The notes beneath the pieces were generated by a model. That model made no database searches and was not told the DNA's origin. It worked only from the letters and a program-made list of their open reading frames with translations. Positions 49,191-58,083 of a stretch of 64,000 nt of DNA are shown here, in pieces. The translations under genes were made by a program, and so were the position numbers. The stretch spans positions 101,771 through 165,770 of the forward strand of contig NZ_QSDR01000007.1 of NCBI RefSeq assembly GCF_003464085.1, read 5' to 3'. Within the stretch, counting starts at the first letter, position 1, and the number at the start of each line of letters is the position of its first letter. Origin of the DNA: Clostridium sp. AM58-1XD. Lineage in GTDB: Bacteria; Bacillota; Clostridia; Lachnospirales; Lachnospiraceae.

Positions 49191-50016
49191 AATCGGATGC
49201 CACTTATCGTCATCAAAGGGCTACGTGTCTATGGCGAAAATGGCTGTGGACATTGACGCAAATACATTTCAGTTCTTTACCCGGAATCCGAGAGGAGCAA
49301 AGGCAAAAGCAATTAATGAAGAAGATGTGACGAAATTTCTTGAGCTTCAGAAGAAGGACGATATCACGCCCCTCATTGCACATGCTCCTTATACATTGAA
49401 TGCCTGCGCGGCCGACGAACATTTGAGAGAATTCGCCAGAGAAACAATGGAGGACGATTTAAGGAGAATGGAGTATACACCCGGAAACTATTATAACTTT
49501 CACCCGGGCTGCCATGTAAAACAGGGAGTTGAGATTGGAATCGGCTATATTGCAGATATGCTGAATGCAATTTTAAAACCGGAACAGAGAACGATCGTTC
49601 TTCTTGAGACGATGTCGGGTAAGGGGAGCGAAGTCGGAAGGAATTTTGAAGAGCTCAGGGAGATACTTGACAGGATCGAGCTGTCAGATCATATGGGCGT
49701 ATGCCTTGATACGTGTCATGTCTGGGATGGGGGATACGATATTGTAAATCACCTGGATGAGGTATTGACAGAATTTGACAGAGTAATTGGTCTGAAAAGG
49801 CTGAAAGCCATACATTTGAATGACAGCCAGAATCCTCTTGGAGCACACAAAGACCGCCATGCCAGGATCGGCGAAGGCTGTATCGGATCAGAAGCACTTG
49901 TACGGGTGATCAATCATCCGGAATTGTACAGGCTTCCGTTTAATCTGGAGACTCCGAATGAACTTCCAGGATATGCAGAAGAAATATCATTTTTACGTGG
50001 GCAATATAAAAAATAG
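49183..50016 (+). CDS. nfo: Endonuclease IV
   Basis: A 277-residue AP endonuclease of the TIM-barrel type with three zinc ions. Metal-binding motifs are visible in order: [60 protein letters not shown] and NLETPNE. The length is standard. It starts inside the permease end by 8 bp. Together with ExoA at 6657 it gives the cell two unrelated abasic-site nucleases. Its last codons lie within a 39-bp direct repeat. Confidence 0.94.
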   Translation: MLRIGCHLSSSKGYVSMAKMAVDIDANTFQFFTRNPRGAKAKAINEEDVTKFLELQKKDDITPLIAHAPYTLNACAADEHLREFARETMEDDLRRMEYTPGNYYNFHPGCHVKQGVEIGIGYIADMLNAILKPEQRTIVLLETMSGKGSEVGRNFEELREILDRIELSDHMGVCLDTCHVWDGGYDIVNHLDEVLTEFDRVIGLKRLKAIHLNDSQNPLGAHKDRHARIGEGCIGSEALVRVINHPELYRLPFNLETPNELPGYAEEISFLRGQYKK

Positions 50017-50148
50017 TGACGCGCCGGAAAAGCGCGGAACTATTTGCTACGGCTTGACCATAAGGTCAAGGCGGTTCCCGCGTGTTTTTATGGAGCGAGG
50101 GCCGAGCGCAATAAAAAATAGTGATGCGCCGGAAAAGCACGGAACTAT
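50006..50148 (+). repeat. Direct repeat pair spanning the end of nfo
   Basis: A ~39-bp unit (ATAAAAAATAGTGAYGCGCC, GGAAAAGCRCGGAACTATT) occurs at about 50006-50044 and again at 50110-50148 with two base changes. The first copy contains the last codons and stop of nfo. The spacer holds the hairpin CTTGACC-ATAA-GGTCAAG at 50054-50071. The CGGAACT-TTTG ending recalls the palindromic repeat found at 12184 and 42842. Confidence 0.7.
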
Positions 50149-50150
50149 TG

Positions 50151-50209
50151 CCGCCGATACCAGATTTCGTTCCAGGCAGTAGCCAAGTCACTACATCTGG
50201 TATCGGCGG
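50151..50209. terminator. 15-bp perfect inverted repeat between convergent nfo and feoB
   Basis: CCGCCGATACCAGAT (50151-50165) and ATCTGGTATCGGCGG (50195-50209) are exact complements around a 29-nt loop. It sits between two converging genes, so it can serve both strands. On the plus strand TTCCTTTTTG begins about 10 bases after the stem. Confidence 0.65.
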
Positions 50210-50256
50210 TAATGCTCTATTCCTTTTTGTAACATCCTCTTGAGGCTCCTTAAATG

Positions 50257-52047
50257 CTAGAAGAATAAGAGGTGGCAAATAGCCGATATGGTAATACAGA
50301 GAATCGTTCCAATAAGAGTGGGAAGCAGCATGGCGGTTACCGTCCATTTGAGGCTTCCTGTTTCTTTTTTTATGGTCAGGCAAGTTGTAGAACACGGCCA
50401 GTGGAAAAGGCAGAAAATAAGCATGCACAAGGCAGTTACCCAGGTCCATCCATGAGACAGAAGCAACTCGCTTAATACGTGAGTACCTGTCATTTCGGTC
50501 AATATGCCAGTCTGAAGATACGTCATCAGTATGATGGGCAGAACAATTTCATTTGCGGGAAATCCCAGAATAAATGCACCAAGTATTACACCATCCATGC
50601 CCATAAGCCGCCCAAGAGGATCCAGGAATTGGGTAAATGACGTCAGCAGGCTGGGGGCGGTGGTTGAGGCAGTGAATACAAACCAGCCTCCGGATGGTCC
50701 GGTCCAGGAGATATTAGCCAGAATCCAGATGATGAGTCCGGCTGGGGCAGCCACAGCAGCAGCACGACCGAGTACAAACAGTGTACGGTCAAAGATAGAG
50801 CGGACAATGACGCGGCCGATCTGCGGCCTTCTGTATGGAGGAAGTTCCAGTGTAAAAGAGGATGGTATCCCTTTTAATAATGTATGGGTCAGCAGCCATG
50901 AAGCGCCCAGGGTAGCCAGTATGCCTAGCAAAATCGATGATGTAAGAAATAAAGCAGAGGCCAGGGAGCTGACGGCTGAATTGGAGATTCCAGCCACAAA
51001 GAACAGTGTGATCAGCGTAAATAAAGTTGGAAGGCGCCCATTGCAGGGTACGAAAGCATTCGTAAGGATCGCGACGAGCCGCTCTCTTGGAGAATCAATA
51101 ATGCGGCAGCCGACTACTCCGGCAGCATTGCAGCCCAGGCCCATTGCCATTGTCAGACATTGCTTTCCGCAGGCACGGCATTTCTGAAAAGCGTGGTCCA
51201 TATTGAAAGCTACTCTGGGGAGATAACCAAGATCTTCCAGCAGTGTGAATAATGGAAAAAATATGGCCATAGGTGGCAGCATGACGGAAACGACCCATGC
51301 TAATACGCGGTAGACGCCATATACAAAGGCGGAAATCATCCATTCAGGTGCATGAATCGACGTCATGGCAGCAGCAAGTTTATCTTCGAACCAGAACAGA
51401 ATTCCCCATAGAGCCTGTGATGGATAGTTGGCACCTGTCATGGAAAGCCAGAATATGCCCACTAATAGAAGAACCATAATCAAAGACCCCGTAAAACGTC
51501 CTGTGATCAGGCGGTCCAGAAGTTCTTCTCTTCGCCGGTAATTTGCTTTTGTGTAAGTAACGGTTTCCAAGGCCAGCTGCTTTGGAGAAAAATCAAGACA
51601 GTCATATTGGTAGGACTCATCTTTCGTATCATGGATTGCATTTTTAATTTCTGTAATGTCACATTGGGAACGTGCGCATGAAGAGATGACAGGTATCTGC
51701 AGTACATCGTGAAGAAGGCTGAAATCAATAGTTATACCTTTTTTCACAGCTTCATCATAAAGATTCACACACAGAATAACAGGCGTTCCATGTGCTTTTA
51801 TGTCGTCCAGGGATAGGATTTGCTTCAAAAGATGAAGACCACGTTCCAGACATGTGGCATCACACACTACCAGAATCATGGAAGCAATGCCAGAACAGAT
51901 GAAATCTCTGGCGATCTGTTCATCCTCTGAATGTACAGAAAGAGAATATGTTCCGGGGAGATCCACGAGCAGATATTCCTGCCCGTGGACTTCAAAAGTG
52001 CCCTGGGCCGTAGTGACGGTAACTCCGGGCCAGTTCCCCGTATGCAA
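50257..52047 (-). pseudogene. feoB: Ferrous iron transporter B, 5' end missing
   Basis: C-terminal ~596 residues of FeoB. What remains of the GTPase domain begins HTGNWPGVTV (G2) with DLPGTYS (G3) and NLYDEA (G4). Two Gate motifs and about ten membrane segments follow (PLFTLLEDLGYLPRVAF, MGLGCNAAGVVGCR, FVPCNGRLPTLFTL). The N-terminal P-loop (GNPNxGKT, ~20-25 residues) is absent. In-frame sequence upstream runs into a stop after about six codons, where a large serine recombinase gene begins. The gene is therefore cut by an integrated element, and the missing start should lie beyond the right edge. Without G1 the fragment should not transport iron. The listed TTG start is only an open-frame limit. 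Confidence 0.9.
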
Positions 52048-52075
52048 TTTAAAATAGCGGGGTCACGATAGTCAA
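52040..52075. other. Left attachment site (feoB/element junction)
   Basis: FeoB similarity stops abruptly on the minus strand just before the codons for H-T-G-N-W, around 52043-52048, and the recombinase stop lies at 52072. This is where a large serine recombinase would leave attL. The crossover dinucleotide cannot be read without the other end of the element. Confidence 0.55.
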
Positions 52076-53448
52076 AAAATAATCGTATAATCGCGATGGC
52101 GGTTAACGCTTTTCGAGACATGTATTTCTTTAATAATTGAACGCCAGAAGCGCCTTTTCTCCGGATTGGTGAAGGATGTGTAAACCTGCTCAAAGTCACA
52201 GTGGAGCAGAGACTGGATTTTCGTGAGATCTGCCGGCGGCTCTTGGAAGTCCGGAAGCTCTTCCAGCGCGGCCAAATACTGCGCCCGATCCCTCTTGTAT
52301 TCGTCCAGGGAAATGATTTCGTTTAAGTACAAGTCTTTCAGCCGGTCCAGCTTCTTATTGATGGCAGATTTCTGAGTCCGGTTATCTACGGTCTTTCTGC
52401 CGGCCTCCTGGTAATCGGCAATATAATTTTCCACTGCTGACCGGATATGTGAAAGCATGAACTCTTCGATCCGGGATTCTCTGATTTCTCCGCCGTTGCT
52501 GCAGCGCTTATATGCTCTGTATTGCTTGCACTCGTAAGCGGGATATTTGTATCTGCGTATGCCGTTTTTCGAGTGGGTGACATGGTTGATCTTGCATCCG
52601 CTCATCTTATATCCGCAGTCAGAACATACCAGAAGACCCGAAAATATGTAAGGATATTTCTGACTGGATCGGACGATCTGCTTATTGTCCAGAATCTTTT
52701 GAATCTGATTGAATTCTTCCTCAGATATAAGCGCTGGACAGTAATTGAGATTATCTCGGTACCGGCCGATATACTTTGTGTTTTTCAGAATGCTGTCCTT
52801 CAGGTTCTGCAAAGACATACTGATCCCATGCTGGTTCTGCATGTATTTGACTGTTCCTGAAAGAGAGTTCGTTTTTATAAAATACCGAATGCTGTCGAGG
52901 ATTGCCGGAGCCTCTTCCGACAGCACAAGATGTTTATCCTGAATTCTATATCCTCTTGGGACTTTTCCGGTGATAACCTCTCCGTATTTCACTTTATTTT
53001 TGAAAACGTCCGTAATACGCACGCCGTCATTTTGGGCTTCCAGCTCCGCCCACATCATGGACTGCGCGACAAAAGCACGTCCATGAGGAGTACTGGTGTC
53101 GTAGTATGGCTGATCTATAGCGGTCCAGGCTGTGTTATGAGCTTCCAGTACAGCCTGGGTGTTGAGGTAATGGCGCAGATTACGGAACCATCGGTCCAAC
53201 TTAGTGAAAAAGATGAGATCGATCTGGTCGTTGCGTACATTTTCCAGGAGGCGCTCAAATTCTCCTCTGTCCAGTTTCTGGCCGGACACGCCGTCATCAA
53301 TATAAATATCCTGAAAAATCATGTTTTCATGCCGGTTGATGTATTCTAGGCAGCGTTCCCGCTGGTCGCGCAGCGAGTCGCCGAATTTAGCCTGTTCATC
53401 GGAACTTACCCGGATATAGACGGCACAGCGCATAAGTTGTTGCTTCAT
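52072..53448 (-). CDS. Large serine recombinase (integrase)
   Basis: A 458-residue site-specific recombinase. The catalytic domain has YIRVSSDEQ with nucleophile Ser, LRDQRERCLEYI and FTKLDRWFRN. A recombinase domain (VPRGYRIQDKHLVL...) follows, then a zinc ribbon (CSDCGYKMSG with YECKQYRAYKRCSNG) and a coiled-coil region (~340-400). The gene sits at the element end and is read toward feoB, the usual position of phage integrases of this class. It presumably inserted the element into feoB and, with a directionality factor, can excise it. Confidence 0.93.
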   Translation of the reverse strand: MKQQLMRCAVYIRVSSDEQAKFGDSLRDQRERCLEYINRHENMIFQDIYIDDGVSGQKLDRGEFERLLENVRNDQIDLIFFTKLDRWFRNLRHYLNTQAVLEAHNTAWTAIDQPYYDTSTPHGRAFVAQSMMWAELEAQNDGVRITDVFKNKVKYGEVITGKVPRGYRIQDKHLVLSEEAPAILDSIRYFIKTNSLSGTVKYMQNQHGISMSLQNLKDSILKNTKYIGRYRDNLNYCPALISEEEFNQIQKILDNKQIVRSSQKYPYIFSGLLVCSDCGYKMSGCKINHVTHSKNGIRRYKYPAYECKQYRAYKRCSNGGEIRESRIEEFMLSHIRSAVENYIADYQEAGRKTVDNRTQKSAINKKLDRLKDLYLNEIISLDEYKRDRAQYLAALEELPDFQEPPADLTKIQSLLHCDFEQVYTSFTNPEKRRFWRSIIKEIHVSKSVNRHRDYTIIF

Positions 53449-53500
53449 TCTATCATCTCCTTGGTAATTATACTAATTTAGGGTATAAAAAATACGCCCC

Positions 53501-53626
53501 TTGCCAGGACGCTCCAAGAATGATATAATTTATTTGCGAGATAAAGTATATCTTCTGGAGCAATCCGGTAAGAGAAAATCTATGTGAAAGCCGCTTTGGT
53601 GTTGGTAGCACCAGGGCGGTTTTTGC
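53501..53626 (+). ncRNA. Predicted phage small RNA with its own promoter and terminator
   Basis: A near-consensus promoter on the plus strand (TTGCCA 53501-53506, 17-bp spacer, TATAAT 53524-53529) is followed ~60 bp later by a terminator: GCCGCTTTGGTG pairs with CACCAGGGCGGT (53590-53621), then TTTTTG. No start codon with a usable frame lies between. The RNA would be about 90 nt and would converge with the 3' end of the abi gene, overlapping its terminator. An antisense or type I antitoxin-like role is possible, but no toxin frame was found. Confidence 0.55.
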
Positions 53627-53628
53627 GT

Positions 53629-54674
53629 TTATGTTTGACAACATTTTTTACACTTAGTGTATCCCAATTTTATAGCTTTTTCTAAATCCATTTCTTTAGC
53701 ATTTTTTAATCCGCTACAAAATCTGTGATCATGATATTTGTTGCTCTTATCAGTGATCCAAACAACCTGATGTGAAGAAATATTTATGTTAAGTATTTGG
53801 CTAAGATATGTAATATCTTGAGGGAACGCATTGCAATGTCTATTTAACTCGCGATTTAAAACATCGTCTAAATACCTGTAAGGCCCATAATAATTAATTG
53901 TATTTAATAAACGTAACAATTTACAAAAACCTTCAGTGGTAAATTTATCATTATTATCAAAGTGCAAATCACGTTTAGGTTTATAATTGTAAATTCGTCC
54001 GCCGTGTGCTGCAATATTTCGATATTCAAGGGAAATGAATAAGGTATCCATCATCAGTTTTACTTGATTTTCTTCTGAGATGTCTTTTATATTTGAGTAT
54101 AATTTATTCACCATCATGCGTTGTTCTGCGATTTTTAGCTGATCTATAAAATTGATGATAGTGCTGAAATATACACTTTTAAATAATATCCAAGGAGGAA
54201 CTATTCCATATTTAGATTTATAATGATGAATCGGTTCCTTATCTGTTTCTAGTGTACTTGTAAGGGTTTCCAAAATGCCTGTTAAGGTAAAACGGCGTTT
54301 GTATTTTTTCTTATTTTGATAATTTCTATATTGCAAATAGTTGAATTGATCAATGCCAAAAGATTTAGCGACAACATCTGCAACAGCTTCTTTAATATAT
54401 TCCTCTAAATCCAACATAGCAGCCATTACAGCAACTCTTAAATTTTTATCTAGAATATATAATGAAAATACTTGTTCAAATGTAATATCCGATACGAATT
54501 TTTTATGCCGTTATCTGAAATAATGACATATGGATCACGATAACTTTTGATAAGATTAGAATATCCATATATTTCTAAACATTGTTTGGCAAATGGTTCA
54601 TTGTTTATAATAAGGTTGTGCGATTTCAACTTTTCAATCTGTTTATTAACGCTTGCATATTTTATATCACTCAT
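53629..54674 (-). CDS. Abi-family (Abi_2/AbiD/AbiF-like) abortive infection protein with Cys/His tail (one-base deletion)
   Basis: Restoring one base in the six-T run at 54499-54504 joins YASVNKQIEKLKSHNLIIN...DNGIKK to FVSDITFEQVFSLYILDKNLR and gives 348 residues. The text matches Abi_2-type proteins (N-terminal QIEKLKSHNLII, central EEYIKEAVADVVAK, and LEYRNIAAHGGRIYNYKP resembling the RNxxAHxxR RNase-like motif of Abi/HEPN proteins). The last ~40 residues carry H-x3-C and C-x2-C (HDHRFCSG, KCKKCCQT), a putative small metal site not usual in this family. It is probably a prophage-encoded superinfection exclusion gene expressed in the lysogen. The region is AT-rich. Confidence 0.8.
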
Positions 54675-54694
54675 AATTGTCCCCTCATTTGTAT

Positions 54695-54734
54695 ATACAA
54701 AAAGAGCCCTGGAATACTATTCCAAGACCCTTTT
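54695..54734 (-). terminator. Terminator of the repressor gene
   Basis: On the minus strand AAAAGGGTCTTGGAA pairs with TTCCAGGGCTCTTTT (54720-54734 with 54700-54714) using three G-U pairs, followed by TTTTTGTAT. It separates the repressor from abi; readthrough may set the abi level. Confidence 0.75.
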
Positions 54735-54897
54735 GCAACCGCACAGCAGTCATTCGCTATTACTAGCATTATAGCATATGCAAAAATCTTGTCAAGTATT
54801 CTTTTTTGTTTTTAAGCTTTGTTATTGAAAATTGGTTTCTTTCATATCGCCCATTTTACATATCTCCCGTTTAATCAACGATAAATGCATTTTGGTA

Positions 54898-55218
54898 TTA
54901 ATCAAGCTCTGACAACAGTTTAATTAACCGCATCTTTTGTTCTACAGATAAGTCCCTACCATTTCTTGCTAACAGTTTTTCTACATCCGCATATGTTGGT
55001 TCAGGATTAGGAGAATCTTCCCATCCCATTAAGTAAGCAGGGGTACAATTAAAAATTTCAGCAAGTTTAGCAATAGTTTCATGCTTAATATTTTTTATTT
55101 CACCACTTTCATATCTTTGCATTGTAGCCTCTTTAATTCCAAGCAGTTCTGCAACATACGCCAGAGTGTAACCTTTTTTGGTACGCATTTCCTTGATTCT
55201 ATCATTCAGTATACCCAT
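54898..55218 (-). CDS. CI-like XRE repressor
   Basis: A 106-residue DNA-binding protein with an N-terminal helix-turn-helix (IKEMRTKKGYTLAYVAELLG, then EATMQRYESGEIKNI) and a short helical C-terminus (SVEQKMRLIKLLSELD). It lacks the LexA-type autoprotease domain, so induction would need an anti-repressor or another signal. It is divergent from the Cro-like gene, with shared operator-like repeats between them. AGGTGATGG precedes the ATG. Confidence 0.88.
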   Translation of the reverse strand: MGILNDRIKEMRTKKGYTLAYVAELLGIKEATMQRYESGEIKNIKHETIAKLAEIFNCTPAYLMGWEDSPNPEPTYADVEKLLARNGRDLSVEQKMRLIKLLSELD

Positions 55219-55244
55219 ACCATCACCTCGCTGTCTATATATTT

Positions 55245-55372
55245 ACAATAACATAAACTTACGCAAAATGCAACGAAAATTAATGACACGATTAAAAAAC
55301 TTACGCGATATGCAAAAATACTATTGACATGATTATAATATAGTGGTAATCTAAACTTACTTAAAACGTAAG
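55245..55372. promoter_or_regulatory. CI/Cro switch: divergent promoters with three operator-like repeats
   Basis: Repeats: AAACTTACGCAAAATGCAA (55255-55273), AAACTTACGCGATATGCAA (55297-55315) and AAACTTAC-TTAAAAC-GTAAG (55353-55372). Rightward promoter: TTGACA 55324-55329, 17 bp, TAATCT 55347-55352, with repeat 3 just downstream. Leftward promoter: TTGCAT (55273-55268), 17 bp, TATTGT (55250-55245), with repeat 1 inside its spacer. Binding at repeats 1 and 3 would silence opposite promoters, as in lambdoid switches. Confidence 0.7.
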
Positions 55373-55388
55373 AAAGAAGGTGATAAAA

Positions 55389-55628
55389 ATGGCGCGTATA
55401 TATAAAACAGATATTATAGAATTGAAAAAAGCTATGATTGATGTAGGATTAGATAAATTAGTTAATCTTTCAGAGGTATCAGGTATAGACAGAAATACAC
55501 TATCAAAGATAATTAATGAAGAAGTGCAACCATCATCGAGCGTAATGGATAAATTGGTTGTAACTTTAAAGCTGACCCCAGAAAAAGCTGGGCAAATTTT
55601 TTTTAATCCGCTCTTACGTAATAAGTAA
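55389..55628 (+). CDS. Cro-like XRE regulator
   Basis: A 79-residue helix-turn-helix protein (LVNLSEVSGIDRNTLSKIINEEVQPSSSVMDKLVVTLKLTPEKAGQIFF). It starts at ATG 55389, eight bases after AGAAGG; the GTG nine bases upstream overlaps the ribosome binding site. It is the first gene of the rightward early transcript and sits opposite the CI-like repressor, so a Cro role is likely. Confidence 0.85.
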   Translation: MARIYKTDIIELKKAMIDVGLDKLVNLSEVSGIDRNTLSKIINEEVQPSSSVMDKLVVTLKLTPEKAGQIFFNPLLRNK

Positions 55629-55798
55629 GATTTCGTAGTGTACTATAGAACAATCATTATATAGAAATAGAGAAAGAGGTATTAGAGGTAGACCGTACTC
55701 AGATCATAGCATTTACCAGAGACAATATAATACATAACAATCATATGGAAAGCTGTACAAACAGTATCGCATACATTAAACCAGGAAGGAGTGATGGT

Positions 55799-55945
55799 AT
55801 GAACGGTAAGGTATCAGTTGAAGGAACACTGGACATTGAAAAGGTCTTCAAAGCAATCGCAGAGATAATAGGTGATCGTGAAAATGTCGATATTACAGTC
55901 GTTTCAGTCCAAAAAAAGACTGGAAAGGAAGATAAGCCCGCCTGA
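55799..55945 (+). CDS. Small phage protein, 48 residues
   Basis: Begins MNGKVSVEGTLDIEKVFKAIAEIIGDRENVDITVVSVQ after a strong GGAAGGAG. It is probably a single alpha/beta domain. No family recognised. Such short genes are usual between Cro and the recombination genes. The 170 bp before it hold no gene that I can support. Confidence 0.6.
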   Translation: MNGKVSVEGTLDIEKVFKAIAEIIGDRENVDITVVSVQKKTGKEDKPA

Positions 55946-55983
55946 TGGCGGTAACGCTGGACAAGCTGTAGGAAGGAGAAAAA

Positions 55984-56136
55984 ATGAGAGTTCGAATCAT
56001 ATCAGATGAGAGAGATTACCGGGAACGGTACCGCGAGGAACGGCGCTGTCGGCGATTGTATCAAGACGTCTGCCAAGTATTGCTCGTGTGTCTGGTCATT
56101 ATGGCTGTAGCATTGGCGTGGAAGGGAGGTGTTTAA
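55984..56136 (+). CDS. Small membrane protein, 50 residues
   Basis: A very basic/acidic N-terminal half (RDYRERYREERRCRRLYQD) is followed by one membrane segment (VLLVCLVIMAVALAW). It starts at ATG 55984 after AGGAAGGAGAA. Function unknown. The single-pass topology with a charged cytoplasmic half resembles small phage membrane effectors, but no family is recognised. Confidence 0.6.
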   Translation: MRVRIISDERDYRERYREERRCRRLYQDVCQVLLVCLVIMAVALAWKGGV

Positions 56137-56137
56137 G

Positions 56138-56379
56138 GTGACAGGACGCATCATATTAGAAAACGGAGTAGAGGCGCGGTTTTCACTTTTACATACCGAC
56201 ATTGAAGTTCTGGAGAGAGAAGCTGCAAAGGTAAGGGAATTAAGCGCCACATCCAATTATAATGCAGCTGCAGAGCTGGCTCAGGGCGCGATTCCTACGT
56301 GGATTCAGTATCTAAAAAAAAGCAGGAAAAACAGAATCCCCAGCTGCGGGAACAGCCGGGGAATCAAAAGAACAAATAA
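56138..56379 (+). CDS. Small phage protein, 80 residues (one-base deletion)
   Basis: Starts at GTG 56138 after GGGAGG and reads VTGRIILENGVEARFSLLHTDIEVLEREAAKVRELS. In the eight-A run at 56314-56321 one A seems missing. With it the protein ends KKKQEKQNPQLREQPGNQKNK at 56379. Without it the frame runs artificially into the next gene. Function unknown. The central part is helical. Confidence 0.55.
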
Positions 56380-56425
56380 AAATTTAGTCACCCTTATTAT
56401 CGGGGAAAATGGAGGAAAAGTCAAG

Positions 56426-56722
56426 ATGTTTGGCTATAAATGCGACAAATGCGGCGCACCGATTCATGTCGATCCGTTTGATGAACGGCTTTGCGATGAT
56501 TGTCTTGCGCAAATGAAGAGCCAAGAGGCGTTTCCAAGAGGATATGTCGGCATTGGAAGAGAAAAGGGAAAATACATTCCATTTGAAGAGGCATATACAT
56601 ATGCCTTGGAATGCTGTCTTCATGGAACGCCAGAGGAACAGGAAGCGTTTCAGGCAGAGTTTGGCAAATCGATTGAGGAATGGTATTTTTCTGGAAATTA
56701 TTTGAGGGAGGATGAGAAATGA
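56426..56722 (+). CDS. Small zinc-finger-like phage protein, 98 residues
   Basis: Has its own ribosome binding site (GGAGG) before ATG 56426 and a CxxC...CxxC pair (YKCDKCGAPIHVDPFDERLCDDCLAQ), so it is a likely one-zinc ribbon, followed by a helical C-terminus (FEEAYTYALECCLHGTPEEQEAF). It overlaps the ERF gene start by 4 bp. Role unknown; it may be an accessory to recombination. Confidence 0.65.
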   Translation: MFGYKCDKCGAPIHVDPFDERLCDDCLAQMKSQEAFPRGYVGIGREKGKYIPFEEAYTYALECCLHGTPEEQEAFQAEFGKSIEEWYFSGNYLREDEK

Positions 56723-57297
56723 ATCAGGCACTGGAAAAATTGATGAAAATCCAGAAAAGAATAAAAGCACCAAAAGATTTAACAAATACATTTGGAGGAT
56801 ATACTTACCGATCAATGGAAGGCATTATAAAAGCTTTCAAACCATTTGAAGAAGAATATCATGTCCTTTTAAAGCTGGATGATGATATGGTCCAGATTGG
56901 GGACAGGCATTACATAAAGGCAACAGCAACAATTTACGATGTTGAAACGGGAGACGAGATATCAGCAAACGCTTTTGCCAGGGAAAGTTTGAGTAGAAAA
57001 GGAATGGATGACAGCCAAATCACCGGAACGGCTTCTACCTATGCCAGGAAATACGCACTGAATGGTCTTCTGCTTCTGGACGATACGAAAGACGCGGATA
57101 CGGAAGAATACCTTCAGGAGCAGGATGACAATCCAGCTGATCCGGCCAGAAAGAAAATAATTGAAGCAATCTGTGCAAAGCACAAGATAAAGGTAGACCA
57201 GCTGTGTAAGGTTAATGCGATTTCCTGGGATACACTGACCGATGTTCAGTCGGGCAAACTGTTAAACAGCTTAAAAGCAAAATTTGGTGATGACTGA
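56719..57297 (+). CDS. ERF-family single-strand annealing protein
   Basis: A 192-residue phage recombinase. Recognisable ERF text: NTFGGYTYRSMEGIIKAFKPFEEEY at the start, ATATIYDVETGDEISANAFARE, and SQITGTASTYARKYALNGLLLLDD. It anneals single strands during phage recombination and replication. It begins in the end of the zinc-finger gene (ATGA-like overlap), so it is part of the same early transcript. Confidence 0.92.
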   Translation: MNQALEKLMKIQKRIKAPKDLTNTFGGYTYRSMEGIIKAFKPFEEEYHVLLKLDDDMVQIGDRHYIKATATIYDVETGDEISANAFARESLSRKGMDDSQITGTASTYARKYALNGLLLLDDTKDADTEEYLQEQDDNPADPARKKIIEAICAKHKIKVDQLCKVNAISWDTLTDVQSGKLLNSLKAKFGDD

Positions 57298-57314
57298 TAA
57301 GGTAGGTGAAGACT

Positions 57315-57995
57315 ATGCCAAACTATTTCAGCCAAATAACAGGCTATCGAAAATCAGGAGATGGCTGTGATCTGTATGTGCATCTGGACGAGGATATCCG
57401 CTATAAGATCGACCTGCAGCACATCCGATTTGCAGAGATCGGACTGGATGACAGCCGTCATATATCGACGGAGCAGCGTAAGAAAATCTATGCAACCATC
57501 CGGGATATCGCTGATTATACCGGATATCCTCCGGAGATCGCGAAGGAATGGATGAAGTATCGATACATAGAGCTGACGGGAAATGATTATTTTTCCTTGT
57601 CTGACTGCTCCGTAACAACCGCGCGGGAGTTTATCAATGTCTTAATGGATTACTGCCTGTATCACGGCATTATCCTCACAGAAAGCGGCTTAAAGCGGAC
57701 GGATGATATCAACGCCTACCTGATCCAGTGCATTCGTTATAAAAGATGCTGCATTTGTGGTAAGAAGGCGGATATTCATCATGTGGACGCGGTTGGAATG
57801 GGAAATGACCGGAAGCACTACGATGACCGGAACCATGAAATCATTGCCCTGTGCCGAGAACACCATGTAAAGGCGCACAGCCTTGGAAATATCCGATTTA
57901 TGGGTATGTATAAAGTCTATGGAATTAAGAGGTTCCAGGCTATGGCTCCGGAGAACTATGGGAATTTTGAAAACATGCTATCTCTAAATGGTTAA
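57315..57995 (+). CDS. Putative HNHc nuclease (phage)
   Basis: A 226-residue protein with a C-terminal HNH module: zinc Cys pair CCICGKK, DIHHVDAVGMGNDR, then LCREHHVKAH. The N-terminal ~130 residues are the conserved domain found with phage HNHc proteins next to recombination genes. ATG 57315 is chosen because AGGTGA lies eight bases upstream; GTG 57306 is the alternative. Confidence 0.88.
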   Translation: MPNYFSQITGYRKSGDGCDLYVHLDEDIRYKIDLQHIRFAEIGLDDSRHISTEQRKKIYATIRDIADYTGYPPEIAKEWMKYRYIELTGNDYFSLSDCSVTTAREFINVLMDYCLYHGIILTESGLKRTDDINAYLIQCIRYKRCCICGKKADIHHVDAVGMGNDRKHYDDRNHEIIALCREHHVKAHSLGNIRFMGMYKVYGIKRFQAMAPENYGNFENMLSLNG

Positions 57996-58083
57996 TATTT
58001 GTGTCACGACAAAAAAAGCCATTGCTGATAAACCTTTAAGGCCGGTGCTGACTGACCGTCTGCCGGCCGGGAAGGAGGGAGGA

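Noticed and set aside
50066..50449. Minus-strand open frame across the feoB 3' end and the 15-bp inverted repeat
   Set aside because: It overlaps feoB in another frame and is made partly of the inverted and direct repeats.
55986..56012. GTTCGAATC, a tRNA T-arm-like sequence
   Set aside because: It lies inside a small coding frame with a good ribosome binding site, and no acceptor, D or anticodon arms can be folded around it.
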